Shown in pieces: positions 1-6,845 of a DNA stretch of 25,437 nt. Made by a program: the position numbers and the translations under genes. The DNA comes from Pelobacter sp. UBA6093 (GTDB lineage Bacteria > Desulfobacterota > Desulfuromonadia > Desulfuromonadales > Syntrophotaleaceae), in assembly GCA_002435955.1 (NCBI GenBank), contig DIWZ01000006.1:91565-117001 (forward strand). Reading direction: 5' to 3'. A model generated the notes under the pieces. It saw nothing but the letters and a program-made list of their open reading frames with translations, had not been told where the DNA came from and made no database searches. Each line of letters opens with the position of its first letter. Within the stretch, counting starts at the first letter, position 1.

Positions 1-36
1 GAGCTAAAATCTGTTCTCAAACATCCAAATTTTCGC

Positions 37-66
37 TTCGGCCCGGATAGTCCGACAGACTCCTAG
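37..66. repeat. half copy of dispersed palindromic element (right arm)
   Basis: Positions 37-58 are identical over 22 bases to 1391-1412, the right half of the full palindromic element at 1360-1413. The arm GGATAGTCCGACAG (45-58) is followed by ACTCCTAGG. The left half is missing here. The copy lies beyond the kamA terminator in a stretch (1-141) with no convincing gene. Confidence 0.6.
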
Positions 67-141
67 GAATAAATGTTTTACTCAAGCTTATCAGTAAGGA
101 AATGATATCGCAAATTCCCTGAACAGGCCGCGTAATCGCAG

Positions 142-177
142 AAAAAAAGGCCCCGTGGAAGAGGTGTCCACGGGGCC
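142..177 (-). terminator. intrinsic terminator of the kamA operon
   Basis: There is a perfect 11-bp stem, GGCCCCGTGGA (149-159) with TCCACGGGGCC (167-177), and a 7-nt loop. On the minus strand it is followed directly by seven T residues (142-148). It starts 24 bp after the kamA stop codon and has the classical Rho-independent form. Confidence 0.92.
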
Positions 178-200
178 TGGGAAAACCGCCTGCCGTCGGG

Positions 201-1283
201 TTAACCGACATGCGCCACCAGCGTATCAATCTCGGCGATGGCGGGCAGGGCGTTACGATAAAAATAGCTCTCGCCCCGGTAGTTTTTTAGGGATACATGA
301 TCCCCCAGTGACTGCAGATAGTCCGGCAGTAGCGGGATCTTGCCACCTCCGCCGGGTGCGTCTATGACATAGGCCGGCACCGCCATGCCTGAGGTATGGC
401 CGCGCAGGGCCCGTATGATCTCCAGGCCTTCTTCGACGGTGGTGCGGAAATGTTCCGTGCCCTGGACAAGATCGGCCTGGTAAATGTAATAAGGGCGCAC
501 CCGAATGATCAGCAGTTTCTGCATCAGGCGTTTCATGACCTCTGGATCGTCATTGATGCCGCGCATCAAAACGGTCTGGTTTCCAATCGGGATGCCGGCA
601 TCTGCCAGGCGCGCGCAGGCCTTGGTGGAATTCGGGGTGATCTCGTCCGGATGATTGAAGTGGGTGTTGATGTATAGCGGGTGGAACCGACGCAGCAAAC
701 GCACCAGGTTCATGGTGATGCGTTGCGGCAATACCACCGGCACGCGTGAGCCGATACGAATGATCTCCACGCTCGGTATGGCGCGCAATTGTTGCAGGAT
801 CGAGCCAAGCTGCTCATCCGAAAGCAGCAACGCATCACCACCTGACAGGATAACGTCCCGGATTTCGGGATGAGCACGGATATAGTCGATGCCTGCCTGT
901 ATGGTCTGATGGTTTATGATCATGTTCTCGCCGCCCACCTTGCGCTTGCGGGTACAGAAGCGGCAGTACATGGCACACTCGGAACAAACCAGAAACAGGA
1001 CTCGATCCGGGTAGCGATGCACCAGGTTGGGAACAGGGCTCTGCTGTTCCTCATCGAGGGGATCCGGGCAGCAGACGCTGTCCTCGATCTCTTCAATGGA
1101 CGGGATAGCCTGCCGCCAGATAGGATCGCCAACAGAGCGGATCAAGCCGAGGTAATATGGATTGACGCGCATGGGATAGCGCTTGATCACATCCTCCAGT
1201 GGGGACGGATCGATACCGTAGCGACGCAACAAGTCGCCGGGGCGCGTCGTGCTTGCCTGCAGAAGTTTTTGCCAGGTTTCCAT
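201..1283 (-). CDS. kamA: lysine 2,3-aminomutase (KamA family, radical SAM)
   Basis: A 360-aa radical-SAM, PLP-dependent aminomutase that should convert L-lysine to L-beta-lysine. The SAM [4Fe-4S] motif CAMYCRFC has its cysteines at about 103, 107 and 110, followed by the conserved TRKRK stretch. The PLP-lysine motif DAPGGGGK lies at 308-315. The two aspartates that hold the substrate side-chain amine in clostridial KamA (Asp293 and Asp330 there) correspond to D271 in QADLVQG and D308. This argues for free lysine rather than glutamate as substrate, and against EpmB, which lacks DAPGGGGK. The C-terminal extension of the roughly 416-aa clostridial enzyme is missing. An upstream ATG at 1376 would add 31 residues, but these would be translated from a dispersed repeat. 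The ATG at 1283 has GAGG at proper spacing and fits the family start. It is the last gene of the operon, 153 bp after the GNAT gene. Confidence 0.9.
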   Translation of the reverse strand: METWQKLLQASTTRPGDLLRRYGIDPSPLEDVIKRYPMRVNPYYLGLIRSVGDPIWRQAIPSIEEIEDSVCCPDPLDEEQQSPVPNLVHRYPDRVLFLVCSECAMYCRFCTRKRKVGGENMIINHQTIQAGIDYIRAHPEIRDVILSGGDALLLSDEQLGSILQQLRAIPSVEIIRIGSRVPVVLPQRITMNLVRLLRRFHPLYINTHFNHPDEITPNSTKACARLADAGIPIGNQTVLMRGINDDPEVMKRLMQKLLIIRVRPYYIYQADLVQGTEHFRTTVEEGLEIIRALRGHTSGMAVPAYVIDAPGGGGKIPLLPDYLQSLGDHVSLKNYRGESYFYRNALPAIAEIDTLVAHVG

Positions 1284-1359
1284 GGATTGCCTCAATAGCG
1301 CAGGTTGATGAACGTATTGCTTATGACCGAATCTGTTGCATGTCGGGTTGCCCCGGGGG

Positions 1360-1413
1360 CCTGCCGGACCATCCATGCGCCGGCTGCAAATTCGGCCCGG
1401 ATAGTCCGACAGG
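1360..1413. repeat. full-length palindromic intergenic element (REP/MITE-like)
   Basis: The arms CCTGCCGGACCATCC (1360-1374) and GGATAGTCCGACAGG (1399-1413) are inverted copies of 15 bp with two differences, both transitions. They enclose a 24-bp G+C-rich centre. Parts of the element recur at 37-58, 12480-12505 and 23743-23759. It sits in the gap between the GNAT gene and kamA, where it would form a hairpin in the operon mRNA. Confidence 0.7.
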
Positions 1414-1436
1414 TTCCTGGCATTTCGGCATGATTT

Positions 1437-1901
1437 TCATAACCTTTTAACGAATGTGATGCGGTCGTCACCGGGCCTGTAAAAATCCTTGAGGCACGAT
1501 TCTTCCAGATACCCGGCCTGACGGTAAAATGTCCGGGTTCGTTCGTAACTCCCCTGCGAGGAAGTTTCCAGGCACACAAGGCGACCTTGCTGGCTTTGCC
1601 CATAGCGCTCAACCTGTTCCATAAGCCGCCTGCCGACCCCCTGTCCCTGGGCGCGCGGACAAACGGCAATCCAGTACAGAGTGACGTTGCCGCTGGTCAG
1701 CGGGGTAGGGCCGTAAAGCACATATCCCGCGACTGCACCAGCGACTTCCGTTACCGCCACCAGGTAGTCACGTTGGGCAGGGTTGTCCAGGACAATGTCG
1801 AGCAGTTCCATGGCGCAGGCGACTTCTTCATCGGTGAAGGCGCCGGTGTCGCGCAGAATGCGATTCAGATGTGTCAGATCGGACGGTTGTAAATCACGCA
1901 T
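1437..1901 (-). CDS. GNAT-family N-acetyltransferase
   Basis: A 154-aa single-domain GNAT protein. The acetyl-CoA pyrophosphate loop (motif A) is QGQGVGRR at 85-92, preceded by the strand VTLYWIAV. The ending TFYRQAGYLEE...FYRPGDD is typical of the C-terminal GNAT half. Its start overlaps the stop of the upstream ATP-grasp gene by 8 nt (ATGCGTGA), so the two are probably translationally coupled. Next to a lysine aminomutase it recalls AblB, which acetylates beta-lysine to the osmolyte N-epsilon-acetyl-beta-lysine. AblB, however, is usually about 270 aa with an extra domain, so this is at most a functional analogue. The actual acceptor is unknown. Confidence 0.85.
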   Translation of the reverse strand: MRDLQPSDLTHLNRILRDTGAFTDEEVACAMELLDIVLDNPAQRDYLVAVTEVAGAVAGYVLYGPTPLTSGNVTLYWIAVCPRAQGQGVGRRLMEQVERYGQSQQGRLVCLETSSQGSYERTRTFYRQAGYLEESCLKDFYRPGDDRITFVKRL

Positions 1902-2904
1902 GAGGATTCTCCTTGCGTTGCTTGGCCATATCGAGGATCCGTTCGATAAGTGCCGGATAGGTCAACCCACCGGCCCTTGCTGCTCGCGCCAGCCCGGCAT
2001 CCTGCGAGATGTCGGGGTTGGCATTGACTTCGAGAATGTAGGGGACACCGTCACGCAGGCGGATGTCCACCCGGGCGTAATCGCGACATTCAAGAATCTT
2101 GCAGGCCCGCAAAGCAACGTCCCGGATCAACATGTCTTCCTTGCTTCGCAGGGAGGCAGGACATACCGGCCGGGTGCGGGCAAATTCCTCTGAGGATTCC
2201 ATCCATTTGCCGTCATAGCTGACGATAGGGCGCGCAAGTCCTTGTTCGAAAACGATTTCGGAAATCGGCAGTACCTCAAAACGTCTGTCACCTAGAACGG
2301 CAACATTAAGTTCGCGCCCCTCGATGAATTCCTCGATCAAAGCCTCCTGCCGGTACATGTCATGAATAAAATGCACCCGTTCCCTCAGGGCTTTGTCGGA
2401 GGTAACGACACTGTCGGCGGTGATGCCGAGAGACGCATCCTCGGCGCGCGGTTTAACGATCAGGGGGAATGCCATATCAGGCGTGCGCAACAGGAGCTGC
2501 CCCGGCTTTGCCACAGTATATTTGGGCGTCGGCAGGTGGTAGCGAACCAGCAGGTCCTTGGTTCGCGCCTTGTCCTGGGTCAACCCCAGGCACAGGGGTG
2601 TCGCGCCGGTATAAGGGATCCGCATCAGTTCAAACAGCGAGGCGACATGCATTTCCTGTCTGCTCTCCCCCCAGAACCCTTCGCAAAGGTTGAATGCCAG
2701 GGCAGGTGACAGGTGTTGCATCTCACTTATGAACGTGGCCAGATCCGGCCCGAGAGGCATCAGGCGGGCAGCGTAGCCGCGCTTTGAGAGGGCCTGACGT
2801 ACCTCAATGGCCTCTATCTCGGCCCCTTGCTCGGAGATGATATCGGTAGCCGATCCTTTAACCGGCTGAGACGGAGCGCGATTGAAACAGACAGCTACTT
2901 TCAT
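1894..2904 (-). CDS. Ddl-like ATP-grasp ligase, second of tandem pair
   Basis: A 336-aa protein of the D-Ala-D-Ala-ligase/ATP-grasp superfamily, expected to join a carboxylate to an amine through an acyl phosphate. It aligns along its length with the neighbouring 361-aa protein, with matching blocks at the same positions: FNLCEG 71-76, KPRAEDASLG 151-160, EEFIEGRE 191-198, DIRLRDG 280-286 and the Mg-binding EVNANPD 292-298. True Ddl enzymes have an HG motif where this protein has EG, and EGSS where this one has EDAS, so D-alanine is unlikely as substrate. The ATG at 2904 gives MKVAVCFNR, parallel to MHIALAFNL of the paralogue, and has an AGGGAAGG ribosome site. The gene therefore overlaps the end of the upstream gene by 47 bp. 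Confidence 0.85.
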   Translation of the reverse strand: MKVAVCFNRAPSQPVKGSATDIISEQGAEIEAIEVRQALSKRGYAARLMPLGPDLATFISEMQHLSPALAFNLCEGFWGESRQEMHVASLFELMRIPYTGATPLCLGLTQDKARTKDLLVRYHLPTPKYTVAKPGQLLLRTPDMAFPLIVKPRAEDASLGITADSVVTSDKALRERVHFIHDMYRQEALIEEFIEGRELNVAVLGDRRFEVLPISEIVFEQGLARPIVSYDGKWMESSEEFARTRPVCPASLRSKEDMLIRDVALRACKILECRDYARVDIRLRDGVPYILEVNANPDISQDAGLARAARAGGLTYPALIERILDMAKQRKENPHA

Positions 2905-3943
2905 GCTGGCGTCCTTCCCTGAGGTTTAAACGTATAGCGGCGGCATCGACGACGGCCAGTATCAGGTCGTCGTAAGACAAACCAGCGGCACGGGCAGCCT
3001 TGGGAAAGCAACTGTTCTGTTCCGGGCGTGGCAAAATACCCGGCAGGGGATTCAATTCAATGATATGCGGGGCGCCGCGACCATCGAGGCGCACATCGAT
3101 GCGACACCAGTCGCGACAACCCAGAACCGTAAAAGCACGGCGGCAGAGGTTTTCGATGCCGGCCTGCAACGAGGCGTCCAGCAGGGCGGGGCAGGTAAAA
3201 ATCTGCAGCGGCTCTTCTTCCCGGTCCCAGATCCATTTGGCTTCGTAGGAATAGATGGGATTGACGCCTTCCGGCAAGGCATCGAAATTGATCTCAACGA
3301 CAGGCAGGATACGCAGCTGCGCCTCGTTTCCAAGTACTGCCACGGTAAATTCGCGGCCGGGGAGAAACTCCTCGATGAGAGCCGGTTGCCGGTAAATTTC
3401 CAGAACCTTTCGTACCTGACGCACCAGGGCCCTGCGATCATGCACCAGGGATGCGTCCGGTACGCCTTTGCTGGAGCCCTCCAGGATCGGTTTGACCATC
3501 TGCGGATAACGCAGTCGGGAGGGGATCTGATCCACGGACGTCACCGTGACAAAACGCGGAGTTGCAATGTCATGATAGGCGAGAATTTCCTTGGTGCGAC
3601 GTTTGTCGAGGCAGATTCCAAGGGTCACGGGATCGCTGCCGGTGTAGGCCAGGCCCAGCATGTCGAGAATGGCAGGTATCTGTGCTTCGCGACTGGCACC
3701 AAGCAACCCCTCGGTCATGTTGAAAACCAGATCCGGTTTCAACTTGCGCAGGGTCTCAAAAGCATCGAGATCGGCTTCCACCAGCGAGACCCGGTGTTTG
3801 CGCGCCAGGGCGGACTTCACCGCTTCGATGGTGTGAATATCATCCCATTCGGCGTACAGATCGTCCTTGGCGGCGGGAGTTTCGTCGGAAATAGCTACAA
3901 CGGGGGAATCCCCCTTCAGATTGAAGGCGAGTGCGATGTGCAT
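2858..3943 (-). CDS. Ddl-like ATP-grasp ligase, first of tandem pair
   Basis: A 361-aa ATP-grasp ligase, first gene of the kamA operon. Visible blocks are FNMTEG 74-79 (EG in place of the HG of Ddl), YTGSDPVTLGICLDK, the phosphate-binding loop EGSSKG 155-160, EEFLPGREF 191-199, DVRLDGRG 283-290 and the metal-binding ELNPLPG 296-302. The C-terminal AARAAGLSYDDLI helix matches Ddl. The last 25 or so residues (after LREG) are not conserved in the paralogue and overlap its start. The start at 3943 has AAAAAGGGG eight bases upstream. That ribosome site is perfectly complementary to a leader segment (4036-4046). The substrate is unknown, and annotating it as a cell-wall D-alanine ligase would be misleading. 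Confidence 0.87.
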   Translation of the reverse strand: MHIALAFNLKGDSPVVAISDETPAAKDDLYAEWDDIHTIEAVKSALARKHRVSLVEADLDAFETLRKLKPDLVFNMTEGLLGASREAQIPAILDMLGLAYTGSDPVTLGICLDKRRTKEILAYHDIATPRFVTVTSVDQIPSRLRYPQMVKPILEGSSKGVPDASLVHDRRALVRQVRKVLEIYRQPALIEEFLPGREFTVAVLGNEAQLRILPVVEINFDALPEGVNPIYSYEAKWIWDREEEPLQIFTCPALLDASLQAGIENLCRRAFTVLGCRDWCRIDVRLDGRGAPHIIELNPLPGILPRPEQNSCFPKAARAAGLSYDDLILAVVDAAAIRLNLREGRQHESSCLFQSRSVSAG

Positions 3944-4102
3944 GTTTGAACCCCTTTTTAAAAGCCACGTACCAAAAGAGCCCCCGGAGGGGTTGCCGTT
4001 TTTCAGGGGCGGGGCGCCTGGCGGCGGGCGGCGATAAAAAGGGGTTGCTTTTTATGTCGATCGTCCTGCTGTTCCCGCCCTGAAACGGCTGTGATGTCTT
4101 GC
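3944..4102 (-). promoter_or_regulatory. structured 5' leader with anti-Shine-Dalgarno segments
   Basis: Leader of about 150 nt between the promoter and the first ATP-grasp gene. In plus-strand terms, GCCGTTTTTCAGGGGCGGG (3995-4013) and CCCGCCCTGAAACGGC (4074-4089) form a long inverted repeat with small bulges. Inside it, 4034-4055 forms an 8-bp hairpin (ATAAAAAG/CTTTTTAT). In the transcript this hairpin carries AACCCCTTTTT, the exact complement (11 nt) of the ribosome-site region at 3949-3959. A second AACCCC follows in the transcript, at 3987-3992. I match it to no named riboswitch class. Confidence 0.45.
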
Positions 4103-4131
4103 TATATACTCCTGTCTATTTTGCCTGTCAA
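4103..4131 (-). promoter_or_regulatory. sigma-70-type promoter of the ATP-grasp/kamA operon
   Basis: On the minus strand, TTGACA (4131-4126), a 17-bp spacer and TATATA (4108-4103): a perfect -35, optimal spacing and a near-consensus -10. Transcription would start near 4096, giving the leader described for 3944-4102. Confidence 0.65.
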
Positions 4132-4412
4132 CTGTAAAAATAATCGCTTCCAAGGTACCGAAAACAAAGCGGAATTTTAAAAAATGCAATGTTCTTTCCA
4201 CGAGCTCTTTCGGAAAAATTTCTCTCCGGATTGTGGCCTATAAAGATACTATAAAAGATACTATACATGATGCTGTTTACCTCTTCTTTTAACTTTTGCG
4301 GAAAGCCTTCGGCCTAAAGTGATGGTATGGTACCGCTCCTTGACAAATCACCAGGCGGTAACTACATTGACGGTCGAATTGACAGGAATTTCTAAAGGAG
4401 GAATTACGACTT
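4132..4412. other. upstream region of htpG with a 12-bp tandem duplication
   Basis: Non-coding and mostly AT-rich. It contains AAAGATACTATA twice in direct tandem (4242-4253 and 4254-4265) and the htpG promoter and ribosome site. I see no CIRCE element (TTAGCACTC...GAGTGCTAA) and no clear sigma-32 -10 (CCCCAT) that would mark classical heat-shock control. Confidence 0.5.
4340..4368 (+). promoter_or_regulatory. probable htpG promoter
   Basis: TTGACA (4340-4345), a 17-bp spacer and TACATT (4363-4368), 44 bp before the htpG start. The -35 is perfect and the -10 matches 4 of 6 positions. The start codon has an excellent ribosome site, AAAGGAGG, at 4395-4402. Confidence 0.45.
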
Positions 4413-6257
4413 ATGACGGATGCTACCAAGGTGGAAAAGGGGCACATTTCCATCCATACCGAAAACATCTTCCCCATCATCAAGAAATGGCTTTACAGCG
4501 AAAAAGAGATCTTTTTGCGGGAACTCGTTTCCAACGCCGTGGATGCCATCCACAAATTGCAGCACATCAACCTGATCGAAGGCCTGCAACTGGCTGACGA
4601 GTACGCTGTCGATATTGCCGTGGACAAGAATGCCGGCACTGTTACCATCACGGATAACGGCATCGGCATGACCGGTGATGAAGTACGTAAATATATTAAC
4701 CAGGTTGCTTTCTCCTCCGCGGAGGAATTTGTCGAAAAATTCAAGGATCTGGAGGATAAAAACCAGATCATCGGTCATTTTGGCCTGGGTTTTTACTCAG
4801 CCTTTATGGTCGCAGAAAAGGTCGAGATTTATACCCGCTCCTATCAAAGCGATGCGGCTGCCGTGCACTGGGTCTGTGATGGATCGACCGATTACTATCT
4901 CGAAGAGTGCGACAGGGAAAAACGCGGTACCGAGATTGTGCTGCACCTGTCCTCCGATGAAAACGAATTTCTCGAAGCGTCCCGCATCCGGGAGGTTCTG
5001 AAGCGATTCTGCAACTTTTTGCCGTTACCCATCCGACTGGCCGGGGATGTGGTAAATGACCGCAACCCCCTGTGGACCCGTTCCGCGGCAGAGATAACCG
5101 ACGAAGAATATCTGGGTTTTTATAAAAAACTTTACCCGCTCGCGGAAGATCCCCTGTTCTGGATCCACTTGAACATCGATTATCCGTTCAATCTCAAAGG
5201 TGTTCTCTATTTCCCCAGGCTGACCACCGAATTCGACGTGGCCAAAAGCCATATCAAGCTGTTCTGCAACCAGGTTTTTGTTTCCGATAACTGCCCGGAA
5301 CTCATACCCGAATTCCTCAATCCCCTGCAGGGCTGCCTGGACGCGCCGGACCTGCCCCTCAACGTCTCGCGAAGCTATCTGCAGAACGAACCGCAGGTTC
5401 GCAAGATCCGCGAAGTCATCAGCGGCCGCGCCGCATCCAAAATTGCCGAGCTCGGCAAGGCGAAGCGTAAAGCCTTCATCCCGGTGTGGGACAATATCCA
5501 TACGTTTGTGAAATACGGCATGTTGCGTGATGACAAATTTTACGACAAGCTCAAGGATCAGGTCATTTACCGCACGGCCGGGCAGGGCGATTACACCACC
5601 TTGCCGGAATATCTGGAAAGAGCAGCCGCCAAACACGCCGACAAGGTGTTTTATACCAATAACGAAGCAGCCCAAAGCACCTATCTGAAACTGTTCGCCA
5701 ATCAGGGCCTCGAAGTTCTGGTGCTTGACAGCCTCATCGACAGCCATTTCATCCAGTTCCTCGAGATGAAAAACAGCAAGGTGAGTTTTCAGCGGGTTGA
5801 CAGCGACCTTACCGAAAATCTCATAGAAGAAAAACCCAAGATCCAGCTGCCTGGCAAGGATGAACGCAAAGACAGGGAGGACTGCATAAGGAAGCACTTT
5901 GAAGAAGCTCTCAAGGTCGACGATCTTTCAGTGAGGGTTGAGAACTTCAAGGACGACAGCGTCCCGGGGATGGTGCTGCTTTCCGAGCATACGCGTCGTT
6001 TGCAGGAAATGACCAAAATGATGGGCAACGGGGATGAAAATCTGTTCGGTGGTCACACGTTGTGCCTCAACGCAAAATCGCCCGTGGTGGATACCATCAT
6101 CAACCTCAAGGAGCAGGGGCAAGACGAAGATGCCGGTATGCTCATGCAGCAGATCTATGACCTGTCGATGCTGCCGCACTGCGCATTCGATAAGGATCGC
6201 ATGGCGGCTTTTCTCGACCGCAGTAATCGTATCCTCTGTAAGTTTGGGTCCCTTTGA
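4413..6257 (+). CDS. htpG: Hsp90-family chaperone HtpG
   Basis: A 614-aa cytoplasmic ATP-dependent chaperone, close to the usual bacterial length (E. coli 624). The N-terminal GHKL ATPase shows ELVSNAVDAIHKL at about 37-49 (catalytic Glu and Mg-binding Asn), ITDNGIGM at 79-86 and the glycine-rich lid GHFGLGFYSA near 120. The middle domain has the FDVAKSHIKLFCNQVFVSDNC and LPLNVSRSYLQ blocks, the latter with the conserved arginine that contacts the ATP phosphate. The C-terminal dimerisation domain ends the protein. It stands alone, transcribed away from the kamA operon, with its own promoter and strong ribosome site. A 13-bp hairpin follows 64 bp after the stop codon. Confidence 0.97.
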   Translation: MTDATKVEKGHISIHTENIFPIIKKWLYSEKEIFLRELVSNAVDAIHKLQHINLIEGLQLADEYAVDIAVDKNAGTVTITDNGIGMTGDEVRKYINQVAFSSAEEFVEKFKDLEDKNQIIGHFGLGFYSAFMVAEKVEIYTRSYQSDAAAVHWVCDGSTDYYLEECDREKRGTEIVLHLSSDENEFLEASRIREVLKRFCNFLPLPIRLAGDVVNDRNPLWTRSAAEITDEEYLGFYKKLYPLAEDPLFWIHLNIDYPFNLKGVLYFPRLTTEFDVAKSHIKLFCNQVFVSDNCPELIPEFLNPLQGCLDAPDLPLNVSRSYLQNEPQVRKIREVISGRAASKIAELGKAKRKAFIPVWDNIHTFVKYGMLRDDKFYDKLKDQVIYRTAGQGDYTTLPEYLERAAAKHADKVFYTNNEAAQSTYLKLFANQGLEVLVLDSLIDSHFIQFLEMKNSKVSFQRVDSDLTENLIEEKPKIQLPGKDERKDREDCIRKHFEEALKVDDLSVRVENFKDDSVPGMVLLSEHTRRLQEMTKMMGNGDENLFGGHTLCLNAKSPVVDTIINLKEQGQDEDAGMLMQQIYDLSMLPHCAFDKDRMAAFLDRSNRILCKFGSL

Positions 6258-6321
6258 CGAATTAGTTTTTATCCATGGTTTCCGGATGGACACGAATTAA
6301 CCGCACCGGCCACTCGCGACA

Positions 6322-6351
6322 CTGCCGTGCGACAGTGATGTCGCACGGCAG
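6322..6351 (+). terminator. strong hairpin downstream of htpG
   Basis: A perfect 13-bp inverted repeat, CTGCCGTGCGACA (6322-6334) and TGTCGCACGGCAG (6339-6351), with a GTGA loop. No T-run follows, so it may be a Rho-assisted terminator, an mRNA 3'-end stabiliser or an operator rather than a classical terminator. Confidence 0.45.
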
Positions 6352-6404
6352 CGGCAGGATTCCCGGGTATTTTGTCCGTAGCTCCGTAACCCGTGAGGTA
6401 TACG

Positions 6405-6434
6405 TTGCATAAGGGCTCCTAACTCTGGTATTTT
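6405..6434 (+). promoter_or_regulatory. possible promoter of the small zinc-ribbon gene cluster
   Basis: TTGCAT (6405-6410), an 18-bp spacer and TATTTT (6429-6434), about 56 bp before the first small gene. Both boxes match imperfectly. It is supported mainly by position between the htpG hairpin and the gene. Confidence 0.25.
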
Positions 6435-6490
6435 ATAGTAATGATGTTTTAAAAATATCCTGATACGTTCATGGAGGGAGGAATTCCGGC

Positions 6491-6724
6491 ATGCTTTTTC
6501 GCAACAAATGTTCAGCCTGCGACTTTTGGACCATATTTGAATTGAAAACGGAAGGAGACAGCGCTATTAAAATTTGCACGCATTGTAAGGAACAGACCGA
6601 GGTGGCCAATGACGGCCAGCTGGAAACCTGCATCCGCGATGGTGAAAATGATGTCAAGGCCCTGGAGGGGCACTTCCCGGTCTTGTCCCAGTTGAAAAAT
6701 CGCGGGGACCATGTGAAACTTTAA
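6491..6724 (+). CDS. small zinc-ribbon protein (paralogue 1)
   Basis: A 77-aa protein of unknown function. Two cysteine pairs, KCSAC (C7, C10) and CTHC (C29, C32), are spaced CxxC-18-CxxC and should bind one zinc as a ribbon. The C-terminus LSQLKNRGDHVKL is shared with the next gene. There is no signal peptide or membrane segment, so it should be cytoplasmic. The start at 6491 has an ideal GGGAGGAA ribosome site. It is the first of four co-directional small genes. Zinc ribbons of this size may bind nucleic acid or partner proteins, but nothing here shows which. Confidence 0.75.
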   Translation: MLFRNKCSACDFWTIFELKTEGDSAIKICTHCKEQTEVANDGQLETCIRDGENDVKALEGHFPVLSQLKNRGDHVKL

Positions 6725-6845
6725 ATACCGTTGCAGTTCACGGATGACTTTTTAACAGAGGGTAGACAGCGGTCCATGATAATGCCGTTGTCGACTTTTA
6801 AAACGGGAGAGGATACCTGACCGATCGGTCTGGTCCTTAAGTGAA

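Noticed and set aside
201..1283. EpmB (EF-P lysine aminomutase) as identity of the aminomutase
   Set aside because: EpmB lacks the DAPGGGGK motif and the second lysine-binding aspartate, both present here. No efp or epmA gene is nearby.
1284..1376. 31-residue N-terminal extension of KamA from the ATG at 1376
   Set aside because: It is translated from the palindromic repeat, has no homology-like content, and the ATG at 1283 has a good ribosome site.
1894..3943. D-alanine-D-alanine ligases for peptidoglycan
   Set aside because: The HG motif is replaced by EG in both, no cell-wall genes are near, and two copies sit with kamA and GNAT. The family fold is kept, the substrate is not supported.
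3065..3949. 294-aa plus-strand frame
   Set aside because: It is antisense to the first ATP-grasp gene, whose motifs are unambiguous. No ribosome site or family content.
4308..4338. c-di-GMP riboswitch (GEMM-I) in front of htpG, from AAAGCC-TTCG-GCCTAAA and GGTATGGTACC
   Set aside because: The P1 half with GGCAAACC and its hairpin is missing upstream, and the likely htpG promoter begins directly after the segment. An Rfam RF01051 scan would settle it.
5025..5897. 290-aa minus-strand frame
   Set aside because: It is antisense to htpG and follows from its codon bias.
6819..6830. Operator-like palindrome GACCGATCGGTC before the second zinc-ribbon gene
   Set aside because: Several perfect 12-bp palindromes are expected by chance in 25 kb, and no regulator gene is adjacent. 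Kept only as a note in the gene entry.
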